A stretch of 64,000 bases of DNA from Symbiodinium natans (GCA_905221605.1 CAJNDS010002573.1:273501-337500); one strand, 5' to 3'. Counted from the stretch's first letter, positions 21,049-32,050 are shown. Notes: generated from the letters alone by a model not told the origin. A program made the numbers and translations.

Positions 21049-21118
21049 CAAAGTGCAGGCCGAGAAAGATGCCTTCCGGCAAGTTGCCCGCCGGCTGCAC
21101 ATGGGCAGCTCTCCGAAG
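21049..21118 (+). CDS. candidate exon, helical; possible stop
   Basis: Frame KVQAEKDAFRQVARRLHM... ending SSPK before TAA. This could be a true C-terminus or a missed donor. Confidence 0.45.
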
Positions 21119-21426
21119 TAATGTCCCGCTCTGGGTCCTTATTATAAGCTTAGGGTTTAGGGTTTAGGGTTTAGGGTTTAGGGTTCGGTTTAGGGTTTAG
21201 GGTTTAGGGTTTAGGGTTTGGGAGTACCATACTTTAATACTTTTTTTGGTTTTGGGTTCCCATCATAGCTACTGATACCTAAACAGTATATACTTTTTTT
21301 CTGGGTCTACTCCAGAGGTAGGTAAGGGTGCCGTATGACAAGGAGCCCTAATTTAGGGTTCGCTGTTTCATGCTTAGGGTCTGGGTTTCGGCTTGTAGGG
21401 TTCAGGATTTGTTGGTGATCCGGCAG

Positions 21427-21471
21427 CCGCCAAGGAGAAGCTGATGAAGGAACGGAAAAGCCTCAAGGCGG
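21427..21471 (+). CDS. candidate exon, basic helix
   Basis: Acceptor gatccggcag, AKEKLMKERKSLKA; GA donor (GAAATG) and then a GT microsatellite. Confidence 0.4.
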
Positions 21472-21903
21472 GAAATGTGTGTGTGTGTGTGTTGGAACAT
21501 CCACAAAGAGGCCATACAAGCCCGCCCCAAACCCTAAACCCTCAACCCCTACTGCACGAGCCCTAGCTGCTCTAGGACCCTGGCCCCTTAGCTCACGGAG
21601 GGCGTTCGGGTTTAGGGTTGAATGTGGAACCCTAAATCCTAAACCCTAAATCCTAAACCCTGAACCCTAAACCCTAAACCCTAAACCCTCCCTAAACCCT
21701 CAACCCATGTCCCCTTGTTTAGGGCCACCATGGCTGGGCGACCTGCTCCGGGGCTTGAAGTCCTAGGGTTGGCGCTCATCTCCTAAAAGGGTTCTCTACC
21801 TAGTTGCTTAAGAACCCCCAAAAGAAAACCCTGAAGCCTAAACCCTAAACCCTAAACCCTAAACCCTAGATCGCCCTTACAAGGAGGAACATTCTTTATG
21901 TTT

Positions 21904-22143
21904 GGGGGGGGGGGGGGGTTTTTTAGCAATCGAGGATGCCCAGTAGTACCCTTGTTCCCTTTTTGGGGGGGTTTAGGTTCCCTTATACACCCCTTTAAAC
22001 AAAAAAGGACACCCTTTTTAAGCCTAGGTTACTGGGCAGCCTGGCAATTCGTAGTTCTATGACCCCAGAGTCGACACCCTGGGTCCCTTTTTTAGGGAGC
22101 TTAGGGGTCTCTTACAAGCCCCCTTCAGAAGCAAAAAACAACA
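21904..22143. other. poly-G tract and palindromic AT-rich repeats
   Basis: G15 at 21904, then two related 60-75 bp hairpin-prone segments (21950-22025 and 22081-22143; ccttttt...gggg...cccctttaa...aaaaagg type), also seen at 36190-36290. No gene. Confidence 0.5.
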
Positions 22144-22235
22144 CGTGGCATGTTTAAAGTAACCCCAAACCCCAAACCCCAAACCCTAAACCCTAAACCC
22201 TAAACCCTAGGGTTTAGGGTTTCATCTTCGGTCAG

Positions 22236-22290
22236 GAGCAGCTCGAGAAGCTGCAGGAGCAGATGTCGAAGATGGCTGCTCGGCCACACT
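22236..22290 (+). CDS. candidate exon, coiled coil
   Basis: Acceptor catcttcggtcag, EQLEKLQEQMSKMAAR, open further into a Pro-rich stretch. The donor may be GC at about 22282. Confidence 0.5.
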
Positions 22291-22315
22291 GGGCCCCAGG
22301 CCCTCCTACCACCCT

Positions 22316-22395
22316 AAAGGGTTTAGGGTTTAGGGTTTTAGGGTTTAGGGTTTAGGGTTTAGGGTTTAGGGTTTAGGGTTTAGGGTTTAGGGTTA
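22316..22395 (+). repeat. TTTAGGG array
   Basis: Eleven G-strand units after the exon at 22236, opening with an inverted CCCTAAA-GGGTTTAGGG junction. Confidence 0.9.
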
Positions 22396-22480
22396 TCATG
22401 GGACTCTAGCTTGGTCCCCTAAGGTGGTCCCCTTGGCTTTGGGGGCCCTTGTCTAAGATCCTCTAAGGGAATAGAAGGGC

Positions 22481-22606
22481 CATATGAAACAGGATTTATA
22501 TTTCTGTTACTGGTGAGTGTATATAAGGTTCCTTTTTTAATATTGGTGAGTGTATATACTTGGTGTCCTTTTGGGGATACAAGAAATATAAACCCTGCTT
22601 CATATG
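22481..22606. mobile_element. TIR-E MITE
   Basis: CATATGAAACAGGATTTATA at the left and its inverted partner ATATAAACCCTGCTTCATATG at the right; 126 bp. A second copy lies at 33991-34118. Confidence 0.7.
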
Positions 22607-22684
22607 ACGAGTTTATTGAGGGAAACCTTTAGGGGTACAGGCTTATGCGGGTACGAGTCTTCACCGCTTGAGAAACCCGAAGGC

Positions 22685-22787
22685 TTGGGATGTTCCCCCT
22701 TATACTAACAGTCCTTAGCAGGGATTCGAGTACCCCCGCTATTATCATCCCTATTAAGGACTGTTAGTATAAGGGGGAACATCCCGA
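22685..22787. mobile_element. TIR-C MITE, well preserved
   Basis: TTGGGATGTTCCCCCTTATAC at the left and TATAAGGGGGAACATCCC at the right are near-perfect inverted copies, about 103 bp. Confidence 0.8.
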
Positions 22788-23330
22788 CCTAAAGCCATTG
22801 AAGCACTCGACGTGCGCAGGAATCCAGGGTGCCCCCGCCCCTGAAAGTGTCGCGTTCTCATCTGGGGGTTTTACGAAAATGTGGGACCTAACATAGGGGT
22901 TTGGGGTTTAGGTTTTAGGTTTAGGGTTGAGGGCTTAGGGTTTAGGGTTTAAGGGTTTCGAGCTTAGGGTTTAGGAGTCTAGGTTTTACTTTCGAGGGGT
23001 TTAGGGTGCATGGATATTCATAGTTGTGAGAAATGTGTGTGTATATATATACATATATTTTTTTATACTGCTGCAGCTTCCCTGGGAGTGACTCCTGGGC
23101 TTTGGGGCTTTGGTTTATGTCGTTTTTTTGTTCGACTGGTATATGTGAGCCGCTCTTGAAGTGACTCCGGGGCTGTTGGGCTTAGTTTCTTTTGTTCCTC
23201 CGATGGGTTTACGTGTCGCTTGTGTATCACCCTTGGAGAGACTCACTGGGTTTAGGCCTGTAGGTGGTCAGGTTTAGGGTTGAACAAACCCTAAACCCCA
23301 AACCCCAAACCCTAAACCCTAAACCCTGAA

Positions 23331-23394
23331 CCCTGAACCCTAAACCCTAAACCCTAAACCCTAAACCCTAAACCCTAAACCCTAAACCCTAAAC
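23331..23394 (-). repeat. CCCTAAA array
   Basis: C-strand array 25 bp upstream of the exon at 23419. Confidence 0.9.
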
Positions 23395-23418
23395 CCGAAC
23401 CCCTGCGCCCGAACCCAG

Positions 23419-23487
23419 GAGTCTCTCCAAGAGAAGCTGCAGCAGCGCCTGCGTGCCACAGAGCTCGAGCGCGACGCCATCCGCCGC
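23419..23487 (+). CDS. candidate exon, coiled coil
   Basis: Acceptor gcgcccgaacccag, frame ESLQEKLQQRLRATELER..., with a GC or GT donor near 23488. Followed by TTTTTAGGGTTTAGGG. Confidence 0.55.
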
Positions 23488-24398
23488 GTGGCTTTTTAGG
23501 GTTTAGGGTTTAGGGTTTAGGGTTCAGGGTTTAGGGTTCAGGGTTTAGGGTTTAGGGTCTAGGGTCTAGTGTCTAGGGTTTAGGGTTCAGGGCTTGGGGC
23601 GGTTTAGGGTTTAGGGATTAGGGGTTTAGGATTTAGGGCTGAGGGTTCAGTTTAGGGTTGAGGGTTGAGGGTTTAGGTTTGAGGGTTGAGGGTTGAGGGG
23701 TTTAGGGTTTAGGGGTTCAGGGTTTAGACCCACGGCTTCCCTGATACTGTAAGCCCTAAACCCTAAACCCTAAACCCTAAACCCTAAACCCTAAAACCCT
23801 AACGCCCCGAGACCCCCCCAATAGATTCTTCATTGTAATAGTAGGGTATATAAGTCCCCTTTATTTAAAGGTACTTGGGGGCCGCAAGTAGGGTCTGGGG
23901 TTGAGGGTTTGGGGTTCAGCGTTTAGGGCTTAGGGTCTATCGACGGTCCATAGTTGAATCCTCCATTTCCAGGGCGTTGCAAAAATAGTTGAATCCTCTA
24001 TGACATAGGACCCTGACTTCCGGGATTGTTCTCAACTGGGGTCTGCTTCTAGAAAAATAGATTTTCGCCTAGGCGTTAGGGTTTGGGGTTTAGTTTGGGT
24101 TTAGGGTCTAGGGTTTAGGGTTTAGGGTTTAGGGTTTAGGGTCTAGGGTCTAGGGTCTAGGGTTTAGGGTTTAGGGGTCAACCCGACCATTGCGGTGTAG
24201 TGCAACTCGCATTAACTCCCGAACCCCAAGGGCCCCCCACGAATACCCTAAGCCGGTCTAGGATTTGGCGTTAATGAAACATGTGATTACGCTAAGGCTT
24301 AGGGTTTAGGGTTTAGGGGTTTAGGGTTTAGGGTTAGGGAGTAACCTATCCGTTACTTATAGAAAAGCCTCCCAGCTGCACAAGGACAGCGCTTGCAG

Positions 24399-24444
24399 GC
24401 AGAAGCGCAGCTGAGGAAGCCCCACAGGCCAGGAAAGCCCATGG
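24399..24444 (+). CDS. candidate exon with GCAAGT donor
   Basis: Acceptor gcgcttgcag, AEAQLRKPHRPGKPM, canonical GC-type donor GCAAGT at 24445. Confidence 0.4.
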
Positions 24445-24484
24445 GCAAGTGTAGGCTTTACACGCGGTATTCTATCATTCTAAG

Positions 24485-24726
24485 AGAGGAGGGTACATGG
24501 TCCACGACTATGGTCCCTTACCACCCTTTAAAGGGCTATGAAGTATGCGCCCTTTGGGTTATAAGGTAGTCTCTACAGGGGTTATTCTAAGAGAGGAGGC
24601 TACATGGTCCTCTGAAATGGTCCCTTACCTCCCTTAAAGGGTTCTGAAGTATGGGCCCTTGGGTTTATAGGGTATGCAAGCGGTATATGAGGGTTCCCTA
24701 ATCAAGGGCCCAAATCAAGGGACCAT
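24485..24726. mobile_element. two adjacent TIR-F-like copies
   Basis: 24485-24580 and 24596-24726 share ACATGGTCC...GGTCCCTTACC...CCTTTAAAGGG; the second ends in AGGGACCAT. Probably a local duplication. Confidence 0.5.
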
Positions 24727-25002
24727 ACCCCTAAACTCCTAAACCCTAAAACCCCAAAACCCCTAAAAACCCTGAACCCCCATAATTAACTGCCCGAAGA
24801 CGAGAGGGCTTACGAGGTCTATGGGTTTTGGAGGGTTTTGAGCAGTTCGGGCTTCGGGGTGCTGAGTCGAGGCTTTGGGCTTTGAGGGTTTTGAGGCCTT
24901 GTAGAAATTTTCTGGGGCTCATGAGGTTTTTATGGGTTTTTGGTGTTTTAGGGCTGGGACTTGGTAGTTTTTTTGGGCAAGTTTTGGTCTCTTGCTTCAC
25001 AG

Positions 25003-25144
25003 ACGGGGACTTGCCTTGTGAAAAGCCGCACGGTCACCCATGTCGAACGAAGCGAGGGCTTCGGAGACACCGGACCGCGCATCTCCGCAAAAACGCCGAG
25101 CAGCTCCGCATCGCTGAAGGCGGAAAGCCCGAGCCCAACTTCAG
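25003..25144 (+). CDS. candidate exon, 142 nt
   Basis: Acceptor tcttgcttcacag, donor GTATGC at 25145. Open in more than one frame: a basic frame with CRTKRGLRRHRTAH, reminiscent of half a C2H2 finger, and a Ser/Thr-rich frame. The choice is not possible without transcripts. Confidence 0.4.
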
Positions 25145-25247
25145 GTATGCCAACGTACGAGAATGTGCAGCCGTGCAGCACTTGATCACCTCACAAAGGA
25201 ACACCCCCGCAAACTTGTTCCAACCCCTAAACGAAGCCCGAACCTAA

Positions 25248-25310
25248 ACCCTAAACCCTAAACCCTAAACCCTAAACCCTAAACCCTAAACCCTAAACCC
25301 TAAACCCTTG
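25248..25310 (-). repeat. CCCTAAA array
   Basis: Nine perfect C-strand heptamers in the interval between the exons at 25003 and 25346. Confidence 0.9.
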
Positions 25311-25345
25311 CTTAAGCCCCTTAGTCGCCGCCTACTTGCCGGCAG

Positions 25346-25405
25346 GATCGATGAAGCCGAGACCGCGAGGATCCGCACCGGAGTGGGGGGCCCGGGCTCT
25401 GCAGG
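25346..25405 (+). CDS. candidate exon
   Basis: Acceptor acttgccggcag, IDEAETARIRTGVGGPGS; the 3' edge is uncertain, G-strand repeats begin at 25410. Confidence 0.4.
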
Positions 25406-25409
25406 GCTT

Positions 25410-25925
25410 CAGGTTTAGGGTTTAGGGTTTTAGGGGTTTAGGGTTTAGGGTTTAGGGCTTCGGGTTTTAGGGTCTAGGGCTTGGGGTTAAGGGCCTAGGG
25501 TTTACGGTTTAGGGCTTCAGGGTTCAGGGTTTAGGGTTTAGGGCTTCAGGGTTTAGGGTTTAGGGCTTCAGGGTTTAGGGTTTAGGGCTTCAGGGTTTAG
25601 GGTTTAGGGCTTGGGGTTAAGGGCTTAGGGTTTAGAGTTTGGGGTTAGGGGTTTAGGGTCTTGGGGTTTAGGGTTTAGGGTTTAGGGTTTAGGGATGTTT
25701 GGAGTTTGGGGTTTAGGGTTTAGGGTTTAGGGTTTAGGCGAATTAGGGTTTAGGGCTTTTAGGGGGTTTAGGGTTTAGGGCTTTTGGTGCGTCTAGGGTT
25801 TAGAGGTGGTTCAGGGTTTATTGTTTAGGGTTTAGGGTTTAGGGTTTAGGGTTTAGGGTTTAGGGTTTAGGGTTTAGGGTTTAGGGTTTAGGGTTTAGGG
25901 TTTAGGGTTTAGGGGAGCTAGGTGG
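25410..25925 (+). repeat. TTTAGGG array with GGGCTTCAGGG variants
   Basis: More than 500 bp of G-strand heptamers with interspersed 20-bp higher-order units (25530-25620) and 15 perfect units at about 25815-25918. Confidence 0.9.
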
Positions 25926-26117
25926 TTTAGGCTTTAGGGTTTAGGGCAGAGGCTTTTAGCATGCTCGAGCTAGATAGTTTAATATCCAACCTTAGACCCT
26001 TAGCTGTTTAGAATTCCAAATCCCGATGCCCTAAACCCTCAGCAAGCACGCAGTATCACCCCGGCACATAGCTCAAAATTCCCTGAACCCTAAACCCTAA
26101 ACCCTGAATCCTTGCAG

Positions 26118-26147
26118 ATGGCTACATAGAGGAGACACCCCATGAAG
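26118..26147 (+). CDS. possible micro-exon
   Basis: Acceptor aatccttgcag, GYIEETPHE, donor GTTAGG at 26148. Very short. Confidence 0.2.
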
Positions 26148-26369
26148 GTTAGGCCATCATTGAGCGCTACTTGGAGGCGTTGGAAACCCTCAACCTTGCA
26201 CGCTCACTCTCAGCCACTAACGCCTTACCCTCAACCCTCAACCCTCAACCCTCAACCCTAAACCCTAAACCCTAAAGGGTTTGGGGACCCCTGAAGCCCA
26301 GCCCATTTTACAACCTACACACCCATGAACCCTGAAATCCCAAGCCAGGGCGAATTCCGGCCCTTGCAG

Positions 26370-26417
26370 AAGCCCGCAGGGCCAGCTGCGAAGCCGCGTC
26401 GGAGGCGCTGACTACAG
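26370..26417 (+). CDS. candidate exon, helical
   Basis: Acceptor ggcccttgcag, ARRASCEAASEALTT. Frame supported only by composition. Confidence 0.35.
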
Positions 26418-26644
26418 GGGCATTAGGGTTTAGGGTTTAGGGTTTAGGGTTATCACAGTATAGTTATCTAGGAACCAGAAGGGAATACTAGTAGGCTTTA
26501 GCAGTTGACAGTTTATTGTGTGCAGGGTCAAGTCTTTAGAGTCTTTAGTTGAAGGTTTAAAAAGTGATGCGGGTTCTGCTTACAGGACGAGCGTTTGGTC
26601 ATTTTGCTTCTTTTTGCTTATTGAAACCAAAACCCAAAACCCAA

Positions 26645-26713
26645 AACCCTAAACCCTAAACCCTAAACCCTAAACCCTAAACCCTAAACCCTAAACCCTA
26701 AACCCTAAACCCT
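26645..26713 (-). repeat. CCCTAAA array
   Basis: C-strand heptamers just upstream of the exon candidate at 26728. Confidence 0.9.
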
Positions 26714-26727
26714 CGTGCGGGTCGTGA

Positions 26728-26790
26728 GGCGCGAAGGCCGCGACGGGGCGAAGCAGCGGCGGGACATGGGCAGGGGCGCCACAGGAGTGG
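26728..26790 (+). CDS. candidate exon, basic
   Basis: Best frame REGRDGAKQRRDMGRGAT; boundaries approximate, with CCCTAAA before and TTTTTAGGG after. Confidence 0.3.
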
Positions 26791-26996
26791 GCTTTTTAGG
26801 GTTTAGGGTTTAGGTTTTTTCATGTCTGGGCAGCAAGGATTAAAGCAGGTCATGGGGTTTAGGGTTTAGGGGTTATGGTTTAGGGTTGAGGGTTGAGGGT
26901 TTAGGGTTTAGGGTTTAGGGTCTTTTCACGGTTTCGAGTTCAGGGTTTAGGGTTTACGGTTTTGGCTCAGAATAACTGTGTGCTTGGGAATGACAG

Positions 26997-27066
26997 CCTA
27001 GATTTCCCGGACTTTGACCGAGAAACCCGAGTAGAACTTTCCAGGCTCCTTGAAGAATCGAACTGG
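26997..27066 (+). CDS. candidate exon, LDFPD motif
   Basis: Acceptor gggaatgacag, LDFPDFDRETRVELSRLL.... The next bases are the left end of a TIR-C element, so the MITE forms the start of the following intron. The first 22 nt closely resemble those of the exon at 29184. Confidence 0.45.
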
Positions 27067-27176
27067 GGATGTTGCCCCCTTATACTAACAGTCCTTAATA
27101 GGGTTTAGGGTTTAGGGTACTCCCCTATTACAATCCCTATTCAGGACGGTCAGTATAAAGGGGGGATCATCCCCAA
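27063..27176. mobile_element. TIR-C MITE with TTTAGGG inside
   Basis: Ends TGGGGATGTTGCCCCCTT and GGGGGGATCATCCCCA. Two telomeric heptamers (about 27101-27117) sit where other copies have ggattag. Confidence 0.65.
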
Positions 27177-27240
27177 AAGCATCGAACTCTGAACGCCGGT
27201 CTGCCCCATCGCGCTGACAGACTTTGTCAGCCTCTTTTTG

Positions 27241-27360
27241 CTTAGTAGCTGAGTAGGTAACCTTTGACCTTTTGGGGCGCATATATATATATATATGTAC
27301 TACAAACATACCCGAATTGAAAGGTTAACTTTTTTTGGCCCAGGGTACTCAACAACTAGG
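27241..27360. mobile_element. TIR-D element
   Basis: CTTAGTAGCTGAGTAGGTAA at the left is matched by the inverted GGGTACTCAACAACTAGG at the right, with AACCTTTGACC/AAGGTTAACTTT arms and an (AT)n centre. Related copies: 62344-62446, 39826-39915 (partial) and 4925-5031 (diverged). Confidence 0.6.
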
Positions 27361-28150
27361 TTTGCAGTCCGACCTTCTCAAGGCGACGGTTGAGAAAGCA
27401 CTTTAAGCCCTATAAACCCTATAAACTTAAAAACCTAAATTTCCAAAAAGGCGACCTTAACCCCCTGAAGCCAGGACTTCGGGAGAAGGGTTTGCTATAG
27501 GGGCCTAAATCTTTGAACTGGGTTTTGGGGTTTTTAGTATTCGCATACTTATACAGGGGTCATAAGGGAATACGAATTGCACCTTAAACCCTGAACCATA
27601 AACCCTTAGCCCTATATAAACCCTATAAGCCCTATATGCGCCAGCATAGGCGCACCCCCCCCTCCCCCCCCCCATGGTATCCCCCCCCCCCCCCTCCTCG
27701 GGTTCATGGTGGGTTTTGGGGTCGCCTCCCCCCCCCCCCCCGGGGTTCATGGTCCGTGGTTCATGGGTTTGTGGTTTCGGGATTTAGGGTTAGGCTGTAG
27801 AATTCAGGATTTTCACTCTGGTCCATTGGTTCATTGTGGGTTTAGAGTTTAGTGAGGGTTCAAGGTTTGGGGTAATGGTAGGTTTACGGTTTCCCCTCTC
27901 CGCCCTGTGGTTCGTGCTGAGTTTACGCTTCAGGGTTCAGGGTTAAAGCGGCTAAGGTTTCGGGTTTACCCTTCTCCCTCCTTTTATGGCTTAGGGTTCA
28001 GGGTGTGGGGGTTTAGGCTGAGGTTTCTCTGTCCTCCCCCGTGGTCCGTGGTGTTTTTAGGGTTAACAGGCAGGGTTTGGGGGGGATGCCTTGGGGGGGG
28101 TGGGGGGGATACCAGGGGGGGGGGGGGTCGATTACGCGCAACGTGGGCGC
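27361..28150. other. poly-C/poly-G and degenerate repeat interval
   Basis: Long C tracts (27654-27740), a G-rich tract (28078-28128) and degenerate heptamers. The open frames here are Pro/Gly low complexity. No gene called. Confidence 0.6.
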
Positions 28151-28153
28151 ATA

Positions 28154-28351
28154 TAAACCCCATAAACCCTATAAACCCTATAAACCCTCTAAACCCTCTA
28201 AAGCCTATAGACCCTATAAACCCTATAAACCCTATAAACCCTATAAACCCTATAAACCCTATAAACCCTATAAACCCTATAAACCCTATAAACCCTACAA
28301 ACCCTATAAACCCTATAAACCCTATAAACCCTATAAACCCTATAAACCCTA
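28154..28351 (-). repeat. AACCCTATA 9-bp array
   Basis: About 21 copies of a 9-bp C-strand derivative of the telomere heptamer. Since 9 is a multiple of 3, all six frames look open (repeating PIN, YKP or GFI), which creates spurious ORFs. Confidence 0.9.
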
Positions 28352-28376
28352 AACCTCCTATTCCGACGACCCCCAG

Positions 28377-28467
28377 GGCTCTTGCTGTTTTGCAAGGAGA
28401 CGTGTGGTGCTTCCAGCCGCGGAGCAAAGCAGTCTCCTGGCTCCGTGAGGGACTCCCAAGGGAGAGG
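28377..28467 (+). CDS. candidate exon
   Basis: Acceptor ccgacgacccccag, frame ALAVLQGDVWCFQPRSKA..., donor GTTTAG at 28468. Confidence 0.5.
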
Positions 28468-29183
28468 GTTTAGGGTTAGGGTTTAGGGTTTAGGGTTTAG
28501 GGTTTAGGGTTTAGGGTTTGTGAAATCTTCTTTTGATGAACTCTATGGGGCTTTGGGTTTGGCATTTTGGGGTTAAGAAGGCGTGCTCACGATCTAAACG
28601 CCACAGGCTTTCGGTGTAGGATTTTTGTGCTCAAAGGTGTACTACTTAAAAGTTCAGCGAACTTATAACACCATTTATAGCTTTACTTAAGAGCCCCCTA
28701 AGTCCTCTAAGTAGGTGATAAGTACACTTCTGATTGGGGTGATAAGTACTCATGAACCTCCAAGTAGAGGGTAGGCGTACTGCATGGCTACGGGGTATTG
28801 GGCTCTCCGGGTTGGTCGACGCAGGCTTGGGGGGTTTTAGGGTTTAGGGTTTCGAGCAGTTCAGGGTTTCGGAGTGGGTCTCAGGAGGTTTAGGGTTTCA
28901 GGTGAATGTTCCCTACAAGAGGCTGTATGCAATGTTTGTTTACATGGCCCTACACAGTTTACCAAAGGCTTGTATACTGATTATTTATATTTATCTAGGG
29001 AAATCACCCTTACGTCAAACCGTACAAATCCCAAATCCAAACCGGTAAACATAATCGCTATCAATGAACCAAATAAACCAAGCCCTATAAACCCTCAACT
29101 CTAAACGCTCTCTCTCCTGCCTCATGCTATTTATGTTATTTAGGGCCCTAAACCCTAAACCCGTTTAGGGCTTTCACTGAGAG

Positions 29184-29270
29184 ATCCCTCGATTTCCCGG
29201 ACCTTGGGACTGTTCCCGCCCGAGGCGCTGGCCATACGTGTTCTTCCGAGCTCGCGGGGCTGCACCGAGG
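29184..29270 (+). CDS. candidate exon, LDFPD motif
   Basis: SLDFPDLGTVPARGAGHT..., with donor GTTTAG at 29271. Its 5' end matches the exon at 26997 in about 20 of 22 nt, suggesting exon duplication. Confidence 0.4.
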
Positions 29271-29469
29271 GTTTAGGCACCGGGCTTGTAGGGTTAAGGG
29301 CCTAGGGTTTACGGTTTAGGGTTGGCTGTAGGGGTTAGGGTTTATGCAATGCCTTTATTAGGGTAGTGTACCAGAATTCTTGGTAGGTTCAGGGCCTGGG
29401 GTTAGAGGGTTAGAGGGTGTATAGGCCCCGAGAAGCCCTTCCAGACAAGTTGAGGGCTCAAGGGGTAGG

Positions 29470-29983
<514 letters not shown>

Positions 29984-30378
29984 CTGGGAAACTGGGCAGC
30001 CAAAACTTGAAGGTTGGGGGTGCTGAGTCCTGGGGTTTAGGCTGAGGGGTTTAGGGTTTCGGGTTTAGCGTTTAGGGTTGGAAAAACCAAACCGCACGCA
30101 GCCAAACATCTGTTGGCGTATTCGGGGCTTCTGAGGACCCTCAACAGGACACTGTAACAAAGGGCCCTTAGCTTTCAGCATCCAAAACCCTGAACCCAGA
30201 TCATCAAACTCAGCTTGGGGTTTAGGGTTGGGGTCAAACCCGAAGCCCTAAACCCTATATAAGCCCTAACCTCCCAGCCCCAAGCGCTAGACCCTACGCT
30301 GAACCCTAAGCCCCAAAGCCCTAAACCCTACACCCTAAACCCCAAACCCGAGGCTTGGATGCTCCTCGCACCGGCCAG

Positions 30379-30434
30379 AAGATACTCCCGGGTGACGCTT
30401 TCAAGGTCTCCGAGCAACACAAAGGACACATTTG
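30379..30434 (+). CDS. candidate exon, first part of PGxxFxVSE motif
   Basis: Acceptor caccggccag, KILPGDAFKVSEQHKGHI plus two bases, which combine with the first base of 31243 to give Trp. I recall a similar PGxxFxVSE...LADGRGW...GTxCV segment in dinoflagellate predicted proteins. The donor falls in a G-rich run and is unclear. Confidence 0.45.
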
Positions 30435-30507
30435 GGGGGGCGGGGGGGGGGGGGGGGGGGGTTATGTGTAGGAATTTGGGCTGAGGGTTTCAGGATTTAG
30501 GGCTGAG

Positions 30508-30618
30508 GTTTCCCTTAACGTGGGCCCTGAAGTAGGAAACCCTTATATACGCAAGGGCCCATACCTCCGAACCCTTGAATTAAAAGAAGGCACGGGGCCA
30601 TGTTAAGGGACCATGTAA
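30508..30618. mobile_element. TIR-F element
   Basis: TTCCCTTAACGTGGGCCC at the left and the inverted TTAAGGGACCATG at the right. Confidence 0.45.
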
Positions 30619-30776
30619 CTTCCCTCAGAACATGGGGGGGGGGGATTTGGGTGACTAAGCCCAAGTAAAAATAGTCCTAAAACTCCCTAAACACTACCGA
30701 ACGAGCCTAGCCATGTCTCTGGAGTTTATGAATGGTCCTGGTATATGTGGGTTGCCGGCAAGAGCTCCGGTGACAG

Positions 30777-30822
30777 GAATCTTTTGTATGGAAGCCGCCA
30801 AGAAGGAGAACCGAGGAATGTA
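30777..30822 (+). CDS. possible exon with GTGAGT donor
   Basis: Acceptor gctccggtgacag and donor GTGAGT at 30823 are both good; the frame NLLYGSRQEGEPRNV is open. Including it would break the motif join 30434-31243, so it may be alternative or false. Confidence 0.3.
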
Positions 30823-31242
30823 GTGAGTTTAGGGTGTAGGGTTGAGGGGTCTACGAGCTAGGGTCTGTGGTATAGGTATAGAGTAGACCCTACAGAAGCA
30901 TAAACCTCAACGTTTTTTTGGAGGGTCCCATGGCGCTTCTTTCACTGGGTGGTCCCAAACAGAAGTCCCGCCTGAATCGTGAACTTTTGACAAGCAGGAC
31001 AAGCTCTGACTTGGTGACCAAAACTCCTGACCACCGAGTATTTCCCTAATCCTTGAACCCAGTACATTTTCCAGGTCGACCCTTGGGATGAGATCCCCTT
31101 ACTGTGGCCTAAGAGGATCCTATTTAGGACCATGTGCCTATATGGTTTCCATGGCCAACCTGGGACCTCAACCCGAAACCCTAAACCCTAAACCCTAGCC
31201 CTAAACCCTAAACCCTAAACCCGAAACCGGAGGAGCTTCCAG

Positions 31243-31282
31243 GGACATGGTATTTCTGAAGCTGGCAGACGGCAGGGGATGG
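31243..31282 (+). CDS. candidate exon, LADGRGW motif
   Basis: Acceptor ggagcttccag, DMVFLKLADGRGW, GC donor (GCCCGG) at 31283. Phase 0 at its end matches 32499. Confidence 0.5.
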
Positions 31283-31660
31283 GCCCGGGCCTGATCACCC
31301 TTGTCTTGCTCAAGAGGCTTTGGGGTGTAGGCCCTGGTGTAGGGTTCTACCCTAAACCCTAAACCCTTTTACTTAGTGTTTACTTTGGGCTTAGTTAAGG
31401 TTTAATTCGGCTCAGGGTTGAATTGGGGTTTGGGTAGGGTTTTAAAAGAGGGTTTGGGTCCAGGGGTGTTGGGCTTTACGGGGGTTAAGATTGCCTAATC
31501 TGATTTCAGCGAGCCTAGGGCATCGGGATGCGGGGGGGGGGAGGGGGGTTGTGTGCTGCACATGAGGAGGTGAAGGGAGGGCCATTCACAAACTCAGGGA
31601 GGCTCATGTGTCTTGAGAAGTCCAGCCTTAACTTCGGCGCAGGCCAGGCCCCCGAAATAC

Positions 31661-31769
31661 CCCAAAGAGCACAATATTGCCTACTTAAGGAATATTCCTT
31701 AAATCATATAGGGATCCTTAATATGATTTAAGGTATATTCCTTAATTAAGCAATATTGGGCTCTTTGGG
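31661..31769. mobile_element. TIR-B MITE
   Basis: CCCAAAGAGCACAATATTGC at the left and AATATTGGGCTCTTTGGG at the right; 109 bp. Confidence 0.8.
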
Positions 31770-31861
31770 ACCAGACTTTGATCAAATTCCTACGGACCAC
31801 CAGCAAAAATCACCACAAACCACCAGGCGAGTTTCTGAAAACCCGGGCGCCTGGCAGAAAG

Positions 31862-32050
31862 ATGGCACAGGCGGACCCTGTTGCTCTGCGAACGGAAAGG
31901 CTTCCGAGTACGCCTTTGGGACATGCTCTATTTTCCATCATTGCCGACCTGCAGGCACGGGCACGACGAGCCGAGCCAGGGAGGAGAGGAGGCGAGACCT
32001 GGCTGCCGACCAGTTGGAGGATGCTACTGGACCGACTACGACAACTGGCG
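31862..32050 (+). CDS. candidate first or internal exon, 63 codons
   Basis: ATG at 31862 opens exactly 63 codons (MAQADPVALRTERLPSTPLG...) to a donor GTGAGA at 32051. A second + frame is also open over most of it. Its position between 31282 and 32499 conflicts with the motif join, so it may belong to another transcript. Confidence 0.4.

Noticed and set aside
27907-28473. 188-, 147- and 103-codon ORFs with PIN, YKP or GFI repeats
   Set aside because: Arise from a 9-bp repeat without stops. Only the 28377-28467 end is kept as an exon candidate.
30942-31133. Minus ORF with VRACPACQ as an integrase zinc-finger relic
   Set aside because: Only a CxxC and scattered residues; no paired histidines or downstream catalytic core.
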